DNA from: Acidovorax sp. Root219
GTDB lineage: Bacteria > Pseudomonadota > Gammaproteobacteria > Burkholderiales > Burkholderiaceae_C
DNA length: 64,000 nt
NCBI RefSeq assembly: GCF_001428665.1
Contig: NZ_LMIJ01000023.1
Location: 228,727-292,726, forward strand
Direction: 5' to 3'
The notes below the pieces were generated by a model that was not told the origin of the DNA, did no database searches, and saw only the letters and a program-made list of their open reading frames with translations. Below, in pieces: positions 29,303 through 37,236 of the stretch. Every line of letters starts with the position of its first letter. Position 1 is the stretch's first letter. The position numbers and the translations under genes were made by a program.

Positions 29303-30564
29303 GCTATTGGGATGCAGACCTGAACAACCGCTTTGCCAACAGTGCATATGACACCTGGTTCGGCATACCCGCCGAACAGTTGCGCGGCAGGCACTGCCGC
29401 GAGCTGCTGGGCCCTTCTCTGTACGCCATGTGCGAGCCCTTCCTGCGCAGCGCGCTGCGCGGTGAGCGCCAGCTCTTCGAGTGCACGGTGGCCGACAAGA
29501 CCGGCGTGCTGCGCCATGCCATCGTCTCCTACGTGCCCGACGTGGACGGCGGCGTCGTGCGCGGCGTGTTCTTGCAGACCACCGACATCACTGACCGTAA
29601 GCGCATGGAGGAGCAACTGTTCGAGGAGAAGGAGCGCATCCGCCTGACGCTGCAGTCCATCGGTGACGCAGTGATCTGCACCGACGCGCAGGGCTCCATC
29701 ACCTACCTGAACCCCGTGGCCGAACGGCTCACCGGCTGGCAGGCCTTTGACGCCGCCGGCAGCCAGGTCGACGCCGTGGTCTGCCTGCACGATCCCGCCA
29801 CCGGCATGCCCATGCCCAGTCCGCTGCGCCAGGCCATCCAGGGCGTGGCCCAGGAGGTGTCGGTGCGCGGCGTGGTGCACCACCGGACTTCGGGCCAGCG
29901 TTTCGACGTGCAGGAAACCGCCAGCCCCATCACCGACCGCCACGGCGCGGTGACCGGTGCGGTGGCCGTGTTGCGCGACGTGACCGAGGCGGTGGCCATG
30001 CAGGCGCGCATGGCCCATCTGGCGCAGTACGATGCACTGACCGACCTGCCCAACCGCCTGCTGTTGCAGGACCGGGCCCAGTTGGCGATTGCGCACGCGC
30101 GGCGCGGCGGCCGCAGCCTGGCCGTGATGTACATCGACCTCGACGGCTTCAAGGGCGTCAACGACCGCCTGGGGCATGACATGGGCGATCGGCTGCTGGT
30201 CCAGTTCGCCCAGCGCCTCAAAGGCGCCGTGCGCGAGTCGGACACGGTGTGCCGCCAGGGCGGCGATGAGTTCGTGGTGCTGCTGCCGGGCCTGGAGGAT
30301 GTGGAGGGCGCCTGCAGTGTGGCGCGCAAGATCCTGGCCACGGCGGCCACCCCATTCGACCTCGCAGGCGAGCCCCTGTCCATCGGACTGAGTGGCGGCA
30401 TCGCCGTGTTTCCAGCGCATGGCAACACCTTCGAAGAGCTCACGCAGCACGCCGACGCCGCCATGTACGCCGCCAAGCGCAGCGGGCGACTGCAGTTCAT
30501 GCTGTACGCGGGCCCCGGGGCCGAGCCGCGGGTGATCAAGCCACTGGTGCCCGAGCCGGGTTGA
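29245..30564 (+). CDS. C-terminal (output) half of a frameshifted diguanylate cyclase: PAS-PAS-GGDEF
   Basis: 439 residues if started at GTG 29245, but that codon has no ribosome site and sits exactly where the upstream frame is lost. It contains two PAS domains (about 5-115 and 125-250), the first beginning TILDNLPSLVSYWDADLNN, and a GGDEF domain with intact active site GGDEF and an I-site RESD five residues before it, so the catalytic part is sound. A single missing base after GAG 29243-29245 would join the halves as ...SAE-x-RLAERDRQTIL. Either a real mutation, an unusual recoding event or an assembly error explains it. Confidence 0.8.
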   Translation: MRLAERDRQTILDNLPSLVSYWDADLNNRFANSAYDTWFGIPAEQLRGRHCRELLGPSLYAMCEPFLRSALRGERQLFECTVADKTGVLRHAIVSYVPDVDGGVVRGVFLQTTDITDRKRMEEQLFEEKERIRLTLQSIGDAVICTDAQGSITYLNPVAERLTGWQAFDAAGSQVDAVVCLHDPATGMPMPSPLRQAIQGVAQEVSVRGVVHHRTSGQRFDVQETASPITDRHGAVTGAVAVLRDVTEAVAMQARMAHLAQYDALTDLPNRLLLQDRAQLAIAHARRGGRSLAVMYIDLDGFKGVNDRLGHDMGDRLLVQFAQRLKGAVRESDTVCRQGGDEFVVLLPGLEDVEGACSVARKILATAATPFDLAGEPLSIGLSGGIAVFPAHGNTFEELTQHADAAMYAAKRSGRLQFMLYAGPGAEPRVIKPLVPEPG

Positions 30565-30652
30565 CGCGCCCGCGCGTCGCCGGGGCCTGCGCAGCGCAGC
30601 GGGCGCCCTGCGTCTATGCTCGGCAGTTCTGTCCGCTTTTTCCTCGCCTCCC

Positions 30653-31513
30653 ATGCATGCGCTCGCCCCGGTGTTGTTCGTCCTGATCTGGTCCACGGGC
30701 TTTCTTGCAGGGCGCGGCGTGGCCAGCCATGCCGACCCCTTCTGGTTCCTGGCATTGCGCTTTGCCTGTGTGGCCGTTGCCTTCATCGGTGCGGCACTCT
30801 GGGTGCGGGCCGCCTGGCCCAAGGGGGTGCGGCGCATCGCCATGCACCTGCTGGCCGGCGCACTCATGAGCGGGCTGTACCTGGGGCCCAGCTGGTGGGC
30901 CATGTCGCAAGGCATGGCGGCCGGCATCATGTCGCTCATCGGTGCGCTGCAGCCGCTGTTCACTGCGCTGCTGGCCGTGGCGGTGCTCGGCAAGCGCCTG
31001 TCGCACACCACCTGGGCCGGGTTGGCGCTGGGCTTTGGCGGTGTGGGCATGGTCCTGCTGCCACGCCTGCAGGCGGCCGATTCCAGCGCCCTTTCGTTGC
31101 CTGTGGTGCTGGTCGCGGCGGGCAGCATCTTCTCGCTCACCGTGGGCTCCATGGTGCAGAAATCACCCCTGGCTGCGGGCGACGACCTGCGCAGTGCCAG
31201 TGCCGTGCAGAACATCGGTGCCGTGGCGGTGCTGCTGGCCATGGCTTTCAGCGTGGGCCAGCCGCACTGGGACAACTCGGCCGCGCTTTGGGGCTACCTG
31301 GCGTTCTCGGTGCTGGTGCTGTCCATCGGCGGGGCCACGCTGCTCATCTGGCTCATGCGCCGGGGCGAGGCCACGCGCACTACAGCGCTGCTGCTGGCCG
31401 TGCCGCCGCTGTCGGCGCTGCAGGCCTGGTTCATCTTCGGAGAGACACTCTCGGCCATCCAGCTCGTGGGCTTTGTGGTGGCCATCGCTGGAGTGGCACT
31501 CGCCCGGCGGTGA
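30653..31513 (+). CDS. DMT-superfamily (EamA) transporter, 10 helices
   Basis: 286 residues with ten membrane helices in two EamA repeats. The N-terminus LFVLIWSTGFLAGRG and the mid-protein LIGALQPLFTALLAVAVLGKRL are the recurrent EamA motifs. These inner-membrane proteins export metabolites or amino acids; the substrate cannot be read. It is an isolated gene 89 bases after the broken cyclase, with an unremarkable leader. Confidence 0.92.
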   Translation: MHALAPVLFVLIWSTGFLAGRGVASHADPFWFLALRFACVAVAFIGAALWVRAAWPKGVRRIAMHLLAGALMSGLYLGPSWWAMSQGMAAGIMSLIGALQPLFTALLAVAVLGKRLSHTTWAGLALGFGGVGMVLLPRLQAADSSALSLPVVLVAAGSIFSLTVGSMVQKSPLAAGDDLRSASAVQNIGAVAVLLAMAFSVGQPHWDNSAALWGYLAFSVLVLSIGGATLLIWLMRRGEATRTTALLLAVPPLSALQAWFIFGETLSAIQLVGFVVAIAGVALARR

Positions 31514-31610
31514 GCCGCCATGCAAAAATTTCAATGCACGCGCAAAAGCCTTCATGCCGCCCCGGCTGCGGCGGGGCTACGATGCGCTGCATCCATAACA
31601 AGGGGACCCC

Positions 31611-32774
31611 GTGCCTGACCTGTCCAAAATCACCTGCATCGAAGACCTGCGCGTGGTCGCCCAGCGCCGCGTGCCGCGCATGTTCTATGACTATGCCGAT
31701 TCAGGCTCGTACACCGAAGGCACCTACCGCGCCAACACGGCCGACTTCCAGGGCATCAAGCTGCGCCAGCGCGTGGCCGTCAACATGGAAGGGCGCAGCA
31801 CCCGCACCACCATGCTCGGCCAGGACGTGGCCATGCCCGTGGCCATCGCGCCCACGGGCCTCACGGGCATGCAGCATGCCGATGGCGAGATCCTGGGTGC
31901 GCGCGCGGCCAAGGCCTTCGGCATCCCGTTCACGCTGTCCACAATGAGCATCTGCTCGCTCGAAGATATTGCCGAGAACACCGGCCGCCACCCCTTCTGG
32001 TTCCAGGTCTACGTGATGCGCGACCGCGACTTCATCGAGCGCCTGATCGACCGCGCCAAGGCCGCCAACTGCTCGGCGCTGCAGCTCACGCTCGATCTGC
32101 AGATCCTGGGCCAGCGCCACAAGGACATCAAGAACGGCCTGTCCACCCCGCCCAAGCCCACCCTGCGCAACCTCATCAACCTGGCCACCAAGCCGCAGTG
32201 GTGCATGGGCATGCTGGGCACTAAGCGCCGCAGCTTCGGCAACATCGTCGGCCACGCCAAGGGCGTGGGCGACCTGTCCTCGCTGTCATCGTGGACGGCC
32301 GAGCAGTTCGACCCCCAGCTCAACTGGGGCGACGTGGAGTGGATCAAGAAGCGCTGGGGCGGCAAGCTGGTGCTCAAGGGCATCATGGACGCCGAGGACG
32401 CGCGCCTGGCCGTGGACAGCGGGGCCGATGCGCTCATCGTCAGCAACCACGGCGGGCGCCAGCTCGACGGTGCGCCTTCATCCATCGCCGCGCTGCCGGC
32501 CATCGCCCAGGCGGTGGGCAAGGAAATCGAGGTCTGGATGGACGGCGGCATCCGCAGCGGGCAGGACGTGCTCAAGGCCCGCGCCCTGGGCGCGCAAGGC
32601 ACGCTGATCGGCCGCAGCTTCCTCTACGGCCTGGGCGCCTTCGGCGAGGCCGGCGTGACCCGCGCGCTGCAGATCATCCAGAAGGAACTCGATATCACCA
32701 TGGCCTTCTGCGGCCATACCAACATCAACACGGTGGACCGCTCGATCCTGCTGCCGGGCACGTACCCGGTGTAG
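31611..32774 (+). CDS. lldD: FMN-dependent alpha-hydroxy-acid dehydrogenase (L-lactate dehydrogenase type)
   Basis: 387 residues from GTG 31611, preceded by AAGGGGA. The FMN-dependent alpha-hydroxy-acid dehydrogenase barrel shows FYDYADSGSYTEGTYR near the N-terminus, GLTGMQHADGE, WFQVYVMRDRDF, and the catalytic His with neighbouring Arg in VSNHGGRQLDGAPSS (about residue 281), then MDGGIRSGQDVLKA. The full length and the loop before the His fit membrane-associated L-lactate dehydrogenases of Betaproteobacteria, which pass electrons to quinone. Other 2-hydroxy acids remain possible. It is flanked by two unrelated DMT exporters and has no lactate permease alongside. Confidence 0.9.
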   Translation: MPDLSKITCIEDLRVVAQRRVPRMFYDYADSGSYTEGTYRANTADFQGIKLRQRVAVNMEGRSTRTTMLGQDVAMPVAIAPTGLTGMQHADGEILGARAAKAFGIPFTLSTMSICSLEDIAENTGRHPFWFQVYVMRDRDFIERLIDRAKAANCSALQLTLDLQILGQRHKDIKNGLSTPPKPTLRNLINLATKPQWCMGMLGTKRRSFGNIVGHAKGVGDLSSLSSWTAEQFDPQLNWGDVEWIKKRWGGKLVLKGIMDAEDARLAVDSGADALIVSNHGGRQLDGAPSSIAALPAIAQAVGKEIEVWMDGGIRSGQDVLKARALGAQGTLIGRSFLYGLGAFGEAGVTRALQIIQKELDITMAFCGHTNINTVDRSILLPGTYPV

Positions 32775-32868
32775 GCGCCCGGCAAGCTCGCGGGCCTTCT
32801 CCAGCCTGCATGGCCGCCGTGTCCTTTGGAGTGGGCTGGGCGCCTCGGCAGCGCGCTATAACCTACAC

Positions 32869-33798
32869 ATGACGCTTTCATGGATGGCCTGGGCCTGGAT
32901 TCCCCTCACCCTCTGGGCTGCGCTCGCGCAGACGGCGCGCAACGCGGCCCAGCGCTCGGTCACTGCCGAGCTGGGCACGCTGGCCGCCACGCTGGTGCGC
33001 TTTCTCTACGGGCTGCCGCTGGCCACGGCCTGGGTGGCGGGGCTCACCTGGGTGGGCGCGGGCTACCCGGTTCCCCACTTTTCACTGCCCTATGCAAGTT
33101 GGCTGGTCATGGGCGCGCTGACGCAGGTGGGTGCCACGGCCTTCCTGCTGCTGGCGATGAAGGAGCGCAACTTCGTGCTTGCGGTGGCCTATTCCAAGAC
33201 CGAGGTGCTGCAGGTCGCGCTGTTCTCGGCCGTGCTGCTGCAGGAGCTGCCGGGCCCGCTGGCCTTTGGCGCCATGGCCGTCGCCACGCTGGGCGTGGTG
33301 CTGCTGTCGCTGCCTGCGGGCGGCTGGCGCACGCTGCGGGCCGGTGAGGGCGGCGGCAGCAAGCTGGTCGCCTATGGCCTGGCCTCGGGTGCGTGCTTTG
33401 CCCTTGCCAGCGTGGGGTTCCGCGGGGCGTCGCTGGCGTTGGGCGATGGCGTGGCGCCCTGGGTGGCCGGCGCCTGGGGCGTGTTCTGGGCGCAGTTGCT
33501 GCAAAGCATCGTGCTGGGCGGCTGGCTGCTGGCGCGCCAGCCCGGCGTGGCCGGAGCGATTGCGCGTGCCTGGCGGTTGTCGGTGGTGGCGGGCTCCATG
33601 GGGGCGCTGGCGTCCATTGCCTGGTTCACGGCCTACGCCATGCGCCCGGCGTCGGACGTGCGCACGCTGGGCCTGGTCGAGGTGCTGTTCAGCTACCTGG
33701 TGTCGCGCCGCATGTTCAGCGAAAGCCTGTCGCGCACCGAAGGCATCGGCCTGGCCCTGGTGCTGGCGGGGCTGGTGGGCATCTGCGCCCAGTGGTAG
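32869..33798 (+). CDS. DMT-superfamily (EamA) transporter
   Basis: 309 residues with ten hydrophobic segments. The N-terminus WAALAQTARNAAQRSV and the repeat MKERNFVLAVAYSKTEVLQVALF identify an EamA family member of the subgroup found next to unrelated genes in many Betaproteobacteria. It is not closely similar to the DMT protein at 30653-31513. The substrate is unknown. Its stop lies 12 bases from the convergent cytochrome c gene. Confidence 0.9.
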   Translation: MTLSWMAWAWIPLTLWAALAQTARNAAQRSVTAELGTLAATLVRFLYGLPLATAWVAGLTWVGAGYPVPHFSLPYASWLVMGALTQVGATAFLLLAMKERNFVLAVAYSKTEVLQVALFSAVLLQELPGPLAFGAMAVATLGVVLLSLPAGGWRTLRAGEGGGSKLVAYGLASGACFALASVGFRGASLALGDGVAPWVAGAWGVFWAQLLQSIVLGGWLLARQPGVAGAIARAWRLSVVAGSMGALASIAWFTAYAMRPASDVRTLGLVEVLFSYLVSRRMFSESLSRTEGIGLALVLAGLVGICAQW

Positions 33799-33810
33799 CG
33801 GGGTTCCATG

Positions 33811-34209
33811 TCAGGGGGCAGGCACGGCCGTCAGCCGCCTCAGCGTGGCCAGGTAGGCCACCACATCTTCGCGCTCCTGCGCGTTGTCCAGGCTGTAGTC
33901 CATGGCCTGGCCCGGGATCAGGGCCTCGGGGTCGGTCAGCCAGGCCTTGAGTGTAGCCCGCGTCCACAGCAGCTTGCTGCTCTGCAGCGCGGGTGAATAC
34001 TCGTAGTCCTTGAGGGCACCCGCACGGCGGCCCACTACGCCCCGGTGGGCCGGGCCCTCGCGGTGCGCGTCCACACTGTGGCAGCCCGCGCAGTGCTCTT
34101 TGTACACGGCGCGCCCGCGCTCCACCGATTGGGCGGATGCGCTGGCGCTGGCCATCCACAGCACGCTGGCGGCCAAAGCCGCGATCACCCCTTTCGCATC
34201 ACGCCGCAT
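33811..34209 (-). CDS. Periplasmic monohaem cytochrome c
   Basis: 132 residues. A signal peptide (residues 1-26, cleavage after ASASA) is followed by a class I cytochrome c with the haem attachment motif CAGCH at residues 40-44 and a likely axial Met in GQAMDY (about residue 103). Electron transfer in the periplasm is expected. The gene is divergent from the ECF sigma factor across 314 bases, so it may belong to the same redox group as the globin, cupredoxin and dihaem cytochrome further on. Confidence 0.93.
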   Translation of the reverse strand: MRRDAKGVIAALAASVLWMASASASAQSVERGRAVYKEHCAGCHSVDAHREGPAHRGVVGRRAGALKDYEYSPALQSSKLLWTRATLKAWLTDPEALIPGQAMDYSLDNAQEREDVVAYLATLRRLTAVPAP

Positions 34210-34523
34210 GGCTGCGTCCCTGCCAGATGCCGGGGCGTGGCGTGAAGGGGGCGTGGGAGTTCGGTGGGATGCTGTTGTTCATGAGGCCAGGCGGGTCGAT
34301 GGGGAGAAGGGGCGGCGGCTGCAAGGCGCCGCCCTTTGCCGTGCCAGCTCTATACGCAACAGGCCTCCCATTGGATGCAGCCAGGGCGCGCTGTTCGCAT
34401 GGTGGGGCTTTTCCGGGGGCACAAAGACCCGCCAGTGCATCCAGACGCCGGTTTGTGGCGTATCCACAGCAGACCACCTGGAACTTCCTACGTGACTTCC
34501 GGCCTTTCCCACACAATCGGCGC
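34210..34523. other. Divergent intergenic region, cytochrome c / ECF sigma factor, with one hairpin
   Basis: 314 bases without a credible gene. The only clear structure is a hairpin at 34310-34334: an 8-bp perfect stem GGGCGGCG / CGCCGCCC with a 9-base loop, followed by only three T, so it is a weak terminator or an attenuator-like structure at best. The sequence GGAACTT at 34482-34488, about 40 bases before the sigma gene start, resembles the minus-35 of ECF promoters, but no matching minus-10 is obvious. Confidence 0.4.
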
Positions 34524-35099
34524 ATGAGCACCCTCACCCCAGACAGTGAACTGATGTACCTCCTTGACCGCATCGCCGCACAGGACGACTCCGCGCTGAA
34601 AGCCTTGTACGAGAGCACCTCGTCCAAGCTGTTCGGCCTGGCGCTGCGCATCGTGCGCCACCGCGACGTGGCGGAAGATGTGCTGCAGGAAGCATTTTTG
34701 AGCATCTGGCGCGGGGCGGGCAACTACCGTGCCTCGCTGAGCCCGCCCATGGCCTGGATGGGGCTGATCGTGCGCAGCCGCGCCCTGGACGCGCTGCGCA
34801 AGCGCAGCTCCGAGCGCAGCGACCTCACCAATGAGTTCGACGACGAGATGGCGCAGACCCTGGAGGGCGATTCGCCCAACCCCATGGACGTGACCCAGGC
34901 CAGCGAGCAAGCCTTTGCACTGCACCAGTGCCTGGGCAAGCTCGAACACAAGCAGCGCGAGGTGGTGAGCCTGGCCTACCTGCGCGACCAGAGCCACAGC
35001 GAACTGGCCGAGCAGCTGCAACTGCCCCTGGGCACTGTGAAGAGCTGGATCCGACGTGGCCTGGAGCAGTTGCGCCAGTGCATGGCCCGTTACATCTGA
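34524..35099 (+). CDS. ECF sigma factor (RskA-partnered, SigK-like)
   Basis: 191 residues from ATG 34524. Region 2 (about 30-100) contains DVAEDVLQEAFLSIWRG and WMGLIVRSRALDALRKR; region 4 (about 130-185) contains EVVSLAYLRDQSHSELAEQL and GTVKSWIRRGLEQLRQ. There is no region 1.1 or 3, as expected of an ECF factor. Its stop is 9 bases from the anti-sigma gene, with GAGGGGG between, so both are made together. It should direct RNA polymerase to a small stress regulon, likely including the adjacent redox genes, released when the anti-sigma factor senses an envelope signal. Confidence 0.95.
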   Translation: MSTLTPDSELMYLLDRIAAQDDSALKALYESTSSKLFGLALRIVRHRDVAEDVLQEAFLSIWRGAGNYRASLSPPMAWMGLIVRSRALDALRKRSSERSDLTNEFDDEMAQTLEGDSPNPMDVTQASEQAFALHQCLGKLEHKQREVVSLAYLRDQSHSELAEQLQLPLGTVKSWIRRGLEQLRQCMARYI

Positions 35100-35108
35100 G
35101 GGGGCACC

Positions 35109-35918
35109 ATGAACATTACCCAACACCCCGAACTGCTCGACCGCCTGGCGGCGAGCTACGCGCTGGGCACCCTGCGCGGCGGCGCACGCCGCCGCTTCGA
35201 AACCCTGGCCCGCGAGCACGCGGCGGTGCGTGCTGCCGCCCTGGTGTGGCAGACCCATTGGTCGGGCCTGGCTGAATTGCAGGAGCTGGCCCAGCCCGAT
35301 GCGGCCGTCTGGAAACGCATCGACAACCTGGTGCAGGCCGACCGGCAGGCCCAGGCCATGCAGGCCGCGCGCCTGGCGAGCCAGGAGCCGGCCTTGCCAG
35401 GAGCTGTCGGGCCCGGCGGCTGGCTGCGCAGCCTGCTGCTGTGGCGTGGCGTCGCGGCAGCGGGGGCCCTTGCCACGCTGGTGGCCGTGGTGGTCGGCGT
35501 GCAGGTCAATGGCGGGCTGCGTGCCAGCAGCGGTGCCCAGATTGCCGAGCTGCGCCAGCAACTGCAGGCCGCGCCGCAGATCCAGTACGTGGCCGTGCTG
35601 GCCGATGACAAGGCCGCCGCCTCCATGCTGGTGACCTTCGACCCCAAGAACAACCAGCTGGTGCTGCAACGCGTGGGCGGCTTCCAGGAGGGGGCGGACA
35701 AGTCGCTGCAGCTGTGGGCGTTGCCGCCAGCGGGCGGCCCGCGCTCGCTGGGCGTGCTGGGCCAGGAAAAGCTGCTCAACCTGACGGCCGGCGAAGCCGA
35801 CGTGCGCCAGGTGCCGGCCCTGGCCGTCAGCCTGGAGCCGCGCGGAGGCGTGCCCAGCGCGGGCGGCCCCACGGGGCCTGTGCTGTTCAAGGGCGAGCTG
35901 ATCCAGCGCATGCTGTAG
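35109..35918 (+). CDS. Anti-sigma factor, RskA-like membrane protein
   Basis: 269 residues. The N-terminal RskA-type sigma-binding region (RLAASYALGTLRGGARRRFE, about residues 11-30) is cytoplasmic. One membrane helix lies at about residues 112-136 (GVAAAGALATLVAVVVGV). The periplasmic C-terminal domain (about 145-265) contains the RskA repeat motif SLQLWALPPAGGPRSLGVL. No zinc-binding HxxxCxxC is present, so it is not a ZAS-type anti-sigma factor. It is expected to hold the ECF factor at the membrane. The sensed signal is unknown. Confidence 0.93.
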   Translation: MNITQHPELLDRLAASYALGTLRGGARRRFETLAREHAAVRAAALVWQTHWSGLAELQELAQPDAAVWKRIDNLVQADRQAQAMQAARLASQEPALPGAVGPGGWLRSLLLWRGVAAAGALATLVAVVVGVQVNGGLRASSGAQIAELRQQLQAAPQIQYVAVLADDKAAASMLVTFDPKNNQLVLQRVGGFQEGADKSLQLWALPPAGGPRSLGVLGQEKLLNLTAGEADVRQVPALAVSLEPRGGVPSAGGPTGPVLFKGELIQRML

Positions 35919-35984
35919 GCGGCGCAACGGCCCAACCGACTGGGCGGCTGGCGCTGCAGCGTGGTTTTTCCGCAAAAATTGAGG

Positions 35985-36046
35985 GCAGATGCTTTTTGTT
36001 GCATCCAGCCGTGAACACGGTGCGTAATGGAAGGTGCAACATCTGC
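35985..36046 (+). promoter_or_regulatory. Structured element upstream of the DUF3034 gene
   Basis: GCAGAT (35985) pairs with ATCTGC (36041-36046), and GTTGCA (35998) pairs with TGCAAC (36035-36040), giving 12 base pairs interrupted by a 7-base bulge GCTTTTT. An inner hairpin CCGT-GAAC-ACGG sits at 36009-36020. It lies 67 bases after the anti-sigma stop and 32 before the DUF3034 start. GCATCC at 36001 and CGTAAT at 36023, 16 bases apart, could alternatively be promoter boxes for the neighbouring ECF factor. Both are pattern-based. Confidence 0.4.
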
Positions 36047-36077
36047 TGACAGCACCGACATCCCCGGAGACGCCCCG

Positions 36078-37043
36078 ATGAAAACACTGCCTCCTTCCTC
36101 CCTTTCGCCCATGGCCCGGGCGCTTGCCCTGGGCCTGGGCATCGGCCTTGTCGCGGTGGCCGGCGCCGCCCGCGCCGACACCGGCAAGCTGCTTTTGACC
36201 GGCGGCGTCAGCACCATTGCCGGCTCGGCCGGTGGCGGCCTCACACCCTGGGCCGTGATCGGCAGCAATGCCACCCAGGGCGAAGTCGGCTTCAGCGGCT
36301 ACGCCACGCGTGCCGGCACCCAGGACTACAGCCTGACCGGCTACGGCGTGGCGGTAGGCTTGTACGACCGGGTCGAACTGTCACTGGCACGGCAGGATTT
36401 CGATGCCTCGCCAGCACTCGCGCTCAATGGGGTCGCCGCCTTCGGCGTCACGCCGGGCCAGCACATCAAGATGGACGTGGTGGGCCTCAAGGTAAAGGTC
36501 GCAGGCGACGCCGTGCTCGACGCCGACACCTGGATGCCGCAGATCGCGGTGGGCATCGAGCACAAGCGGGCCAGCCCCGGCTCCATCCAGTCGGTCTACA
36601 ACTTCCTGGGCGTGAAAGACAGCGGCACCGATCTGTACGTGAGTGCCACCAAGCTGTTCCTGGCCCAGAGCCTGCTGGTCAATGCCACGCTGCGCTCCAC
36701 CAATGCCAACCAGAACGGGCTTTTGGGCTTCGGCTCTGCCGCGCCCGGCAAGAACGGCCGCAGCCTGCAGCCCGAGTTTTCGGTAGCGTACCTGGTGAGC
36801 AAGAACGTTGCCGTAGGGGTTGAATACCGCTTCAAGCCCAACAACCTGCAGGCGCTGGGCGCTTCAGCGGGTCTGGGCGCCGGGCTGCGCGAGGACGACT
36901 GGAAGGACCTCTTCGTGGCCTGGGCCCCGAGCAAGCACCTGTCGCTCACACTGGCCTACGTGGACCTGGGCCGCATCGTGCCCGGCGTTACCCAGGGCCG
37001 GCGCCAGACGGGCTATTACCTGTCGGCCCAGGCCGCGTTTTGA
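36078..37043 (+). CDS. DUF3034 family protein, exported, probable outer-membrane beta-barrel
   Basis: 321 residues from ATG 36078 (GGAGA seven bases upstream; an in-frame ATG at 36027 would spoil the signal peptide). A signal peptide ends VAVAGAARA-DT (about residue 34). The body matches the DUF3034 family: DTGKLLLTGGVSTIAGSAGG at the mature N-terminus, alternating hydrophobic strands, and a terminal aromatic residue (SAQAAF) as in outer-membrane barrels. Function is unknown. It is downstream of the ECF/anti-sigma pair and upstream of the globin and cupredoxin genes; a palindromic repeat follows its stop within 10 bases. Confidence 0.85.
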   Translation: MKTLPPSSLSPMARALALGLGIGLVAVAGAARADTGKLLLTGGVSTIAGSAGGGLTPWAVIGSNATQGEVGFSGYATRAGTQDYSLTGYGVAVGLYDRVELSLARQDFDASPALALNGVAAFGVTPGQHIKMDVVGLKVKVAGDAVLDADTWMPQIAVGIEHKRASPGSIQSVYNFLGVKDSGTDLYVSATKLFLAQSLLVNATLRSTNANQNGLLGFGSAAPGKNGRSLQPEFSVAYLVSKNVAVGVEYRFKPNNLQALGASAGLGAGLREDDWKDLFVAWAPSKHLSLTLAYVDLGRIVPGVTQGRRQTGYYLSAQAAF

Positions 37044-37052
37044 AATGAAACA

Positions 37053-37180
37053 CCCCCTGAGTCGCTTCGCGCCTTCCCCCTCTCTCGACTCGCTGCGCGA
37101 GTCGGGAGGGGGACGCCCCCAGCGCGGCGGGGCGGCCCTGGCGCGGGGGCACTGGCCTTGGCCGCGCCAGTTTCGTGCGT
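37053..37180 (+). repeat. Interspersed palindromic repeat, copy 1
   Basis: A unit of about 105 bases (37053-37157, weaker similarity to 37180) that recurs on the other strand at 57983-58107. The copies share CCCCCTGAGTCGCTTCGCG, CCTTCCCCCTCTCTC, GGGAGGGGGACGCCCCCAG and GGGGGCACTGGCC. Between them lies a hairpin, here CGACTCG-CTG-CGCGAGTCG-like, flanked by CCCCTCTC / GGGAGGGG. It starts 10 bases after the DUF3034 stop, in the gene's sense direction. Confidence 0.85.
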
Positions 37181-37236
37181 CGCGGGTGGCGTGCAGCACA
37201 TTTAACAACGGATACCTGGTAGTTTTGGAGACAGCC

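Noticed and set aside
36820..37236. Upstream extension of the truncated haemoglobin frame into the DUF3034 gene
   Set aside because: The frame is open through the repeat, but a signal peptide and ribosome site mark ATG 37237 as the real start.
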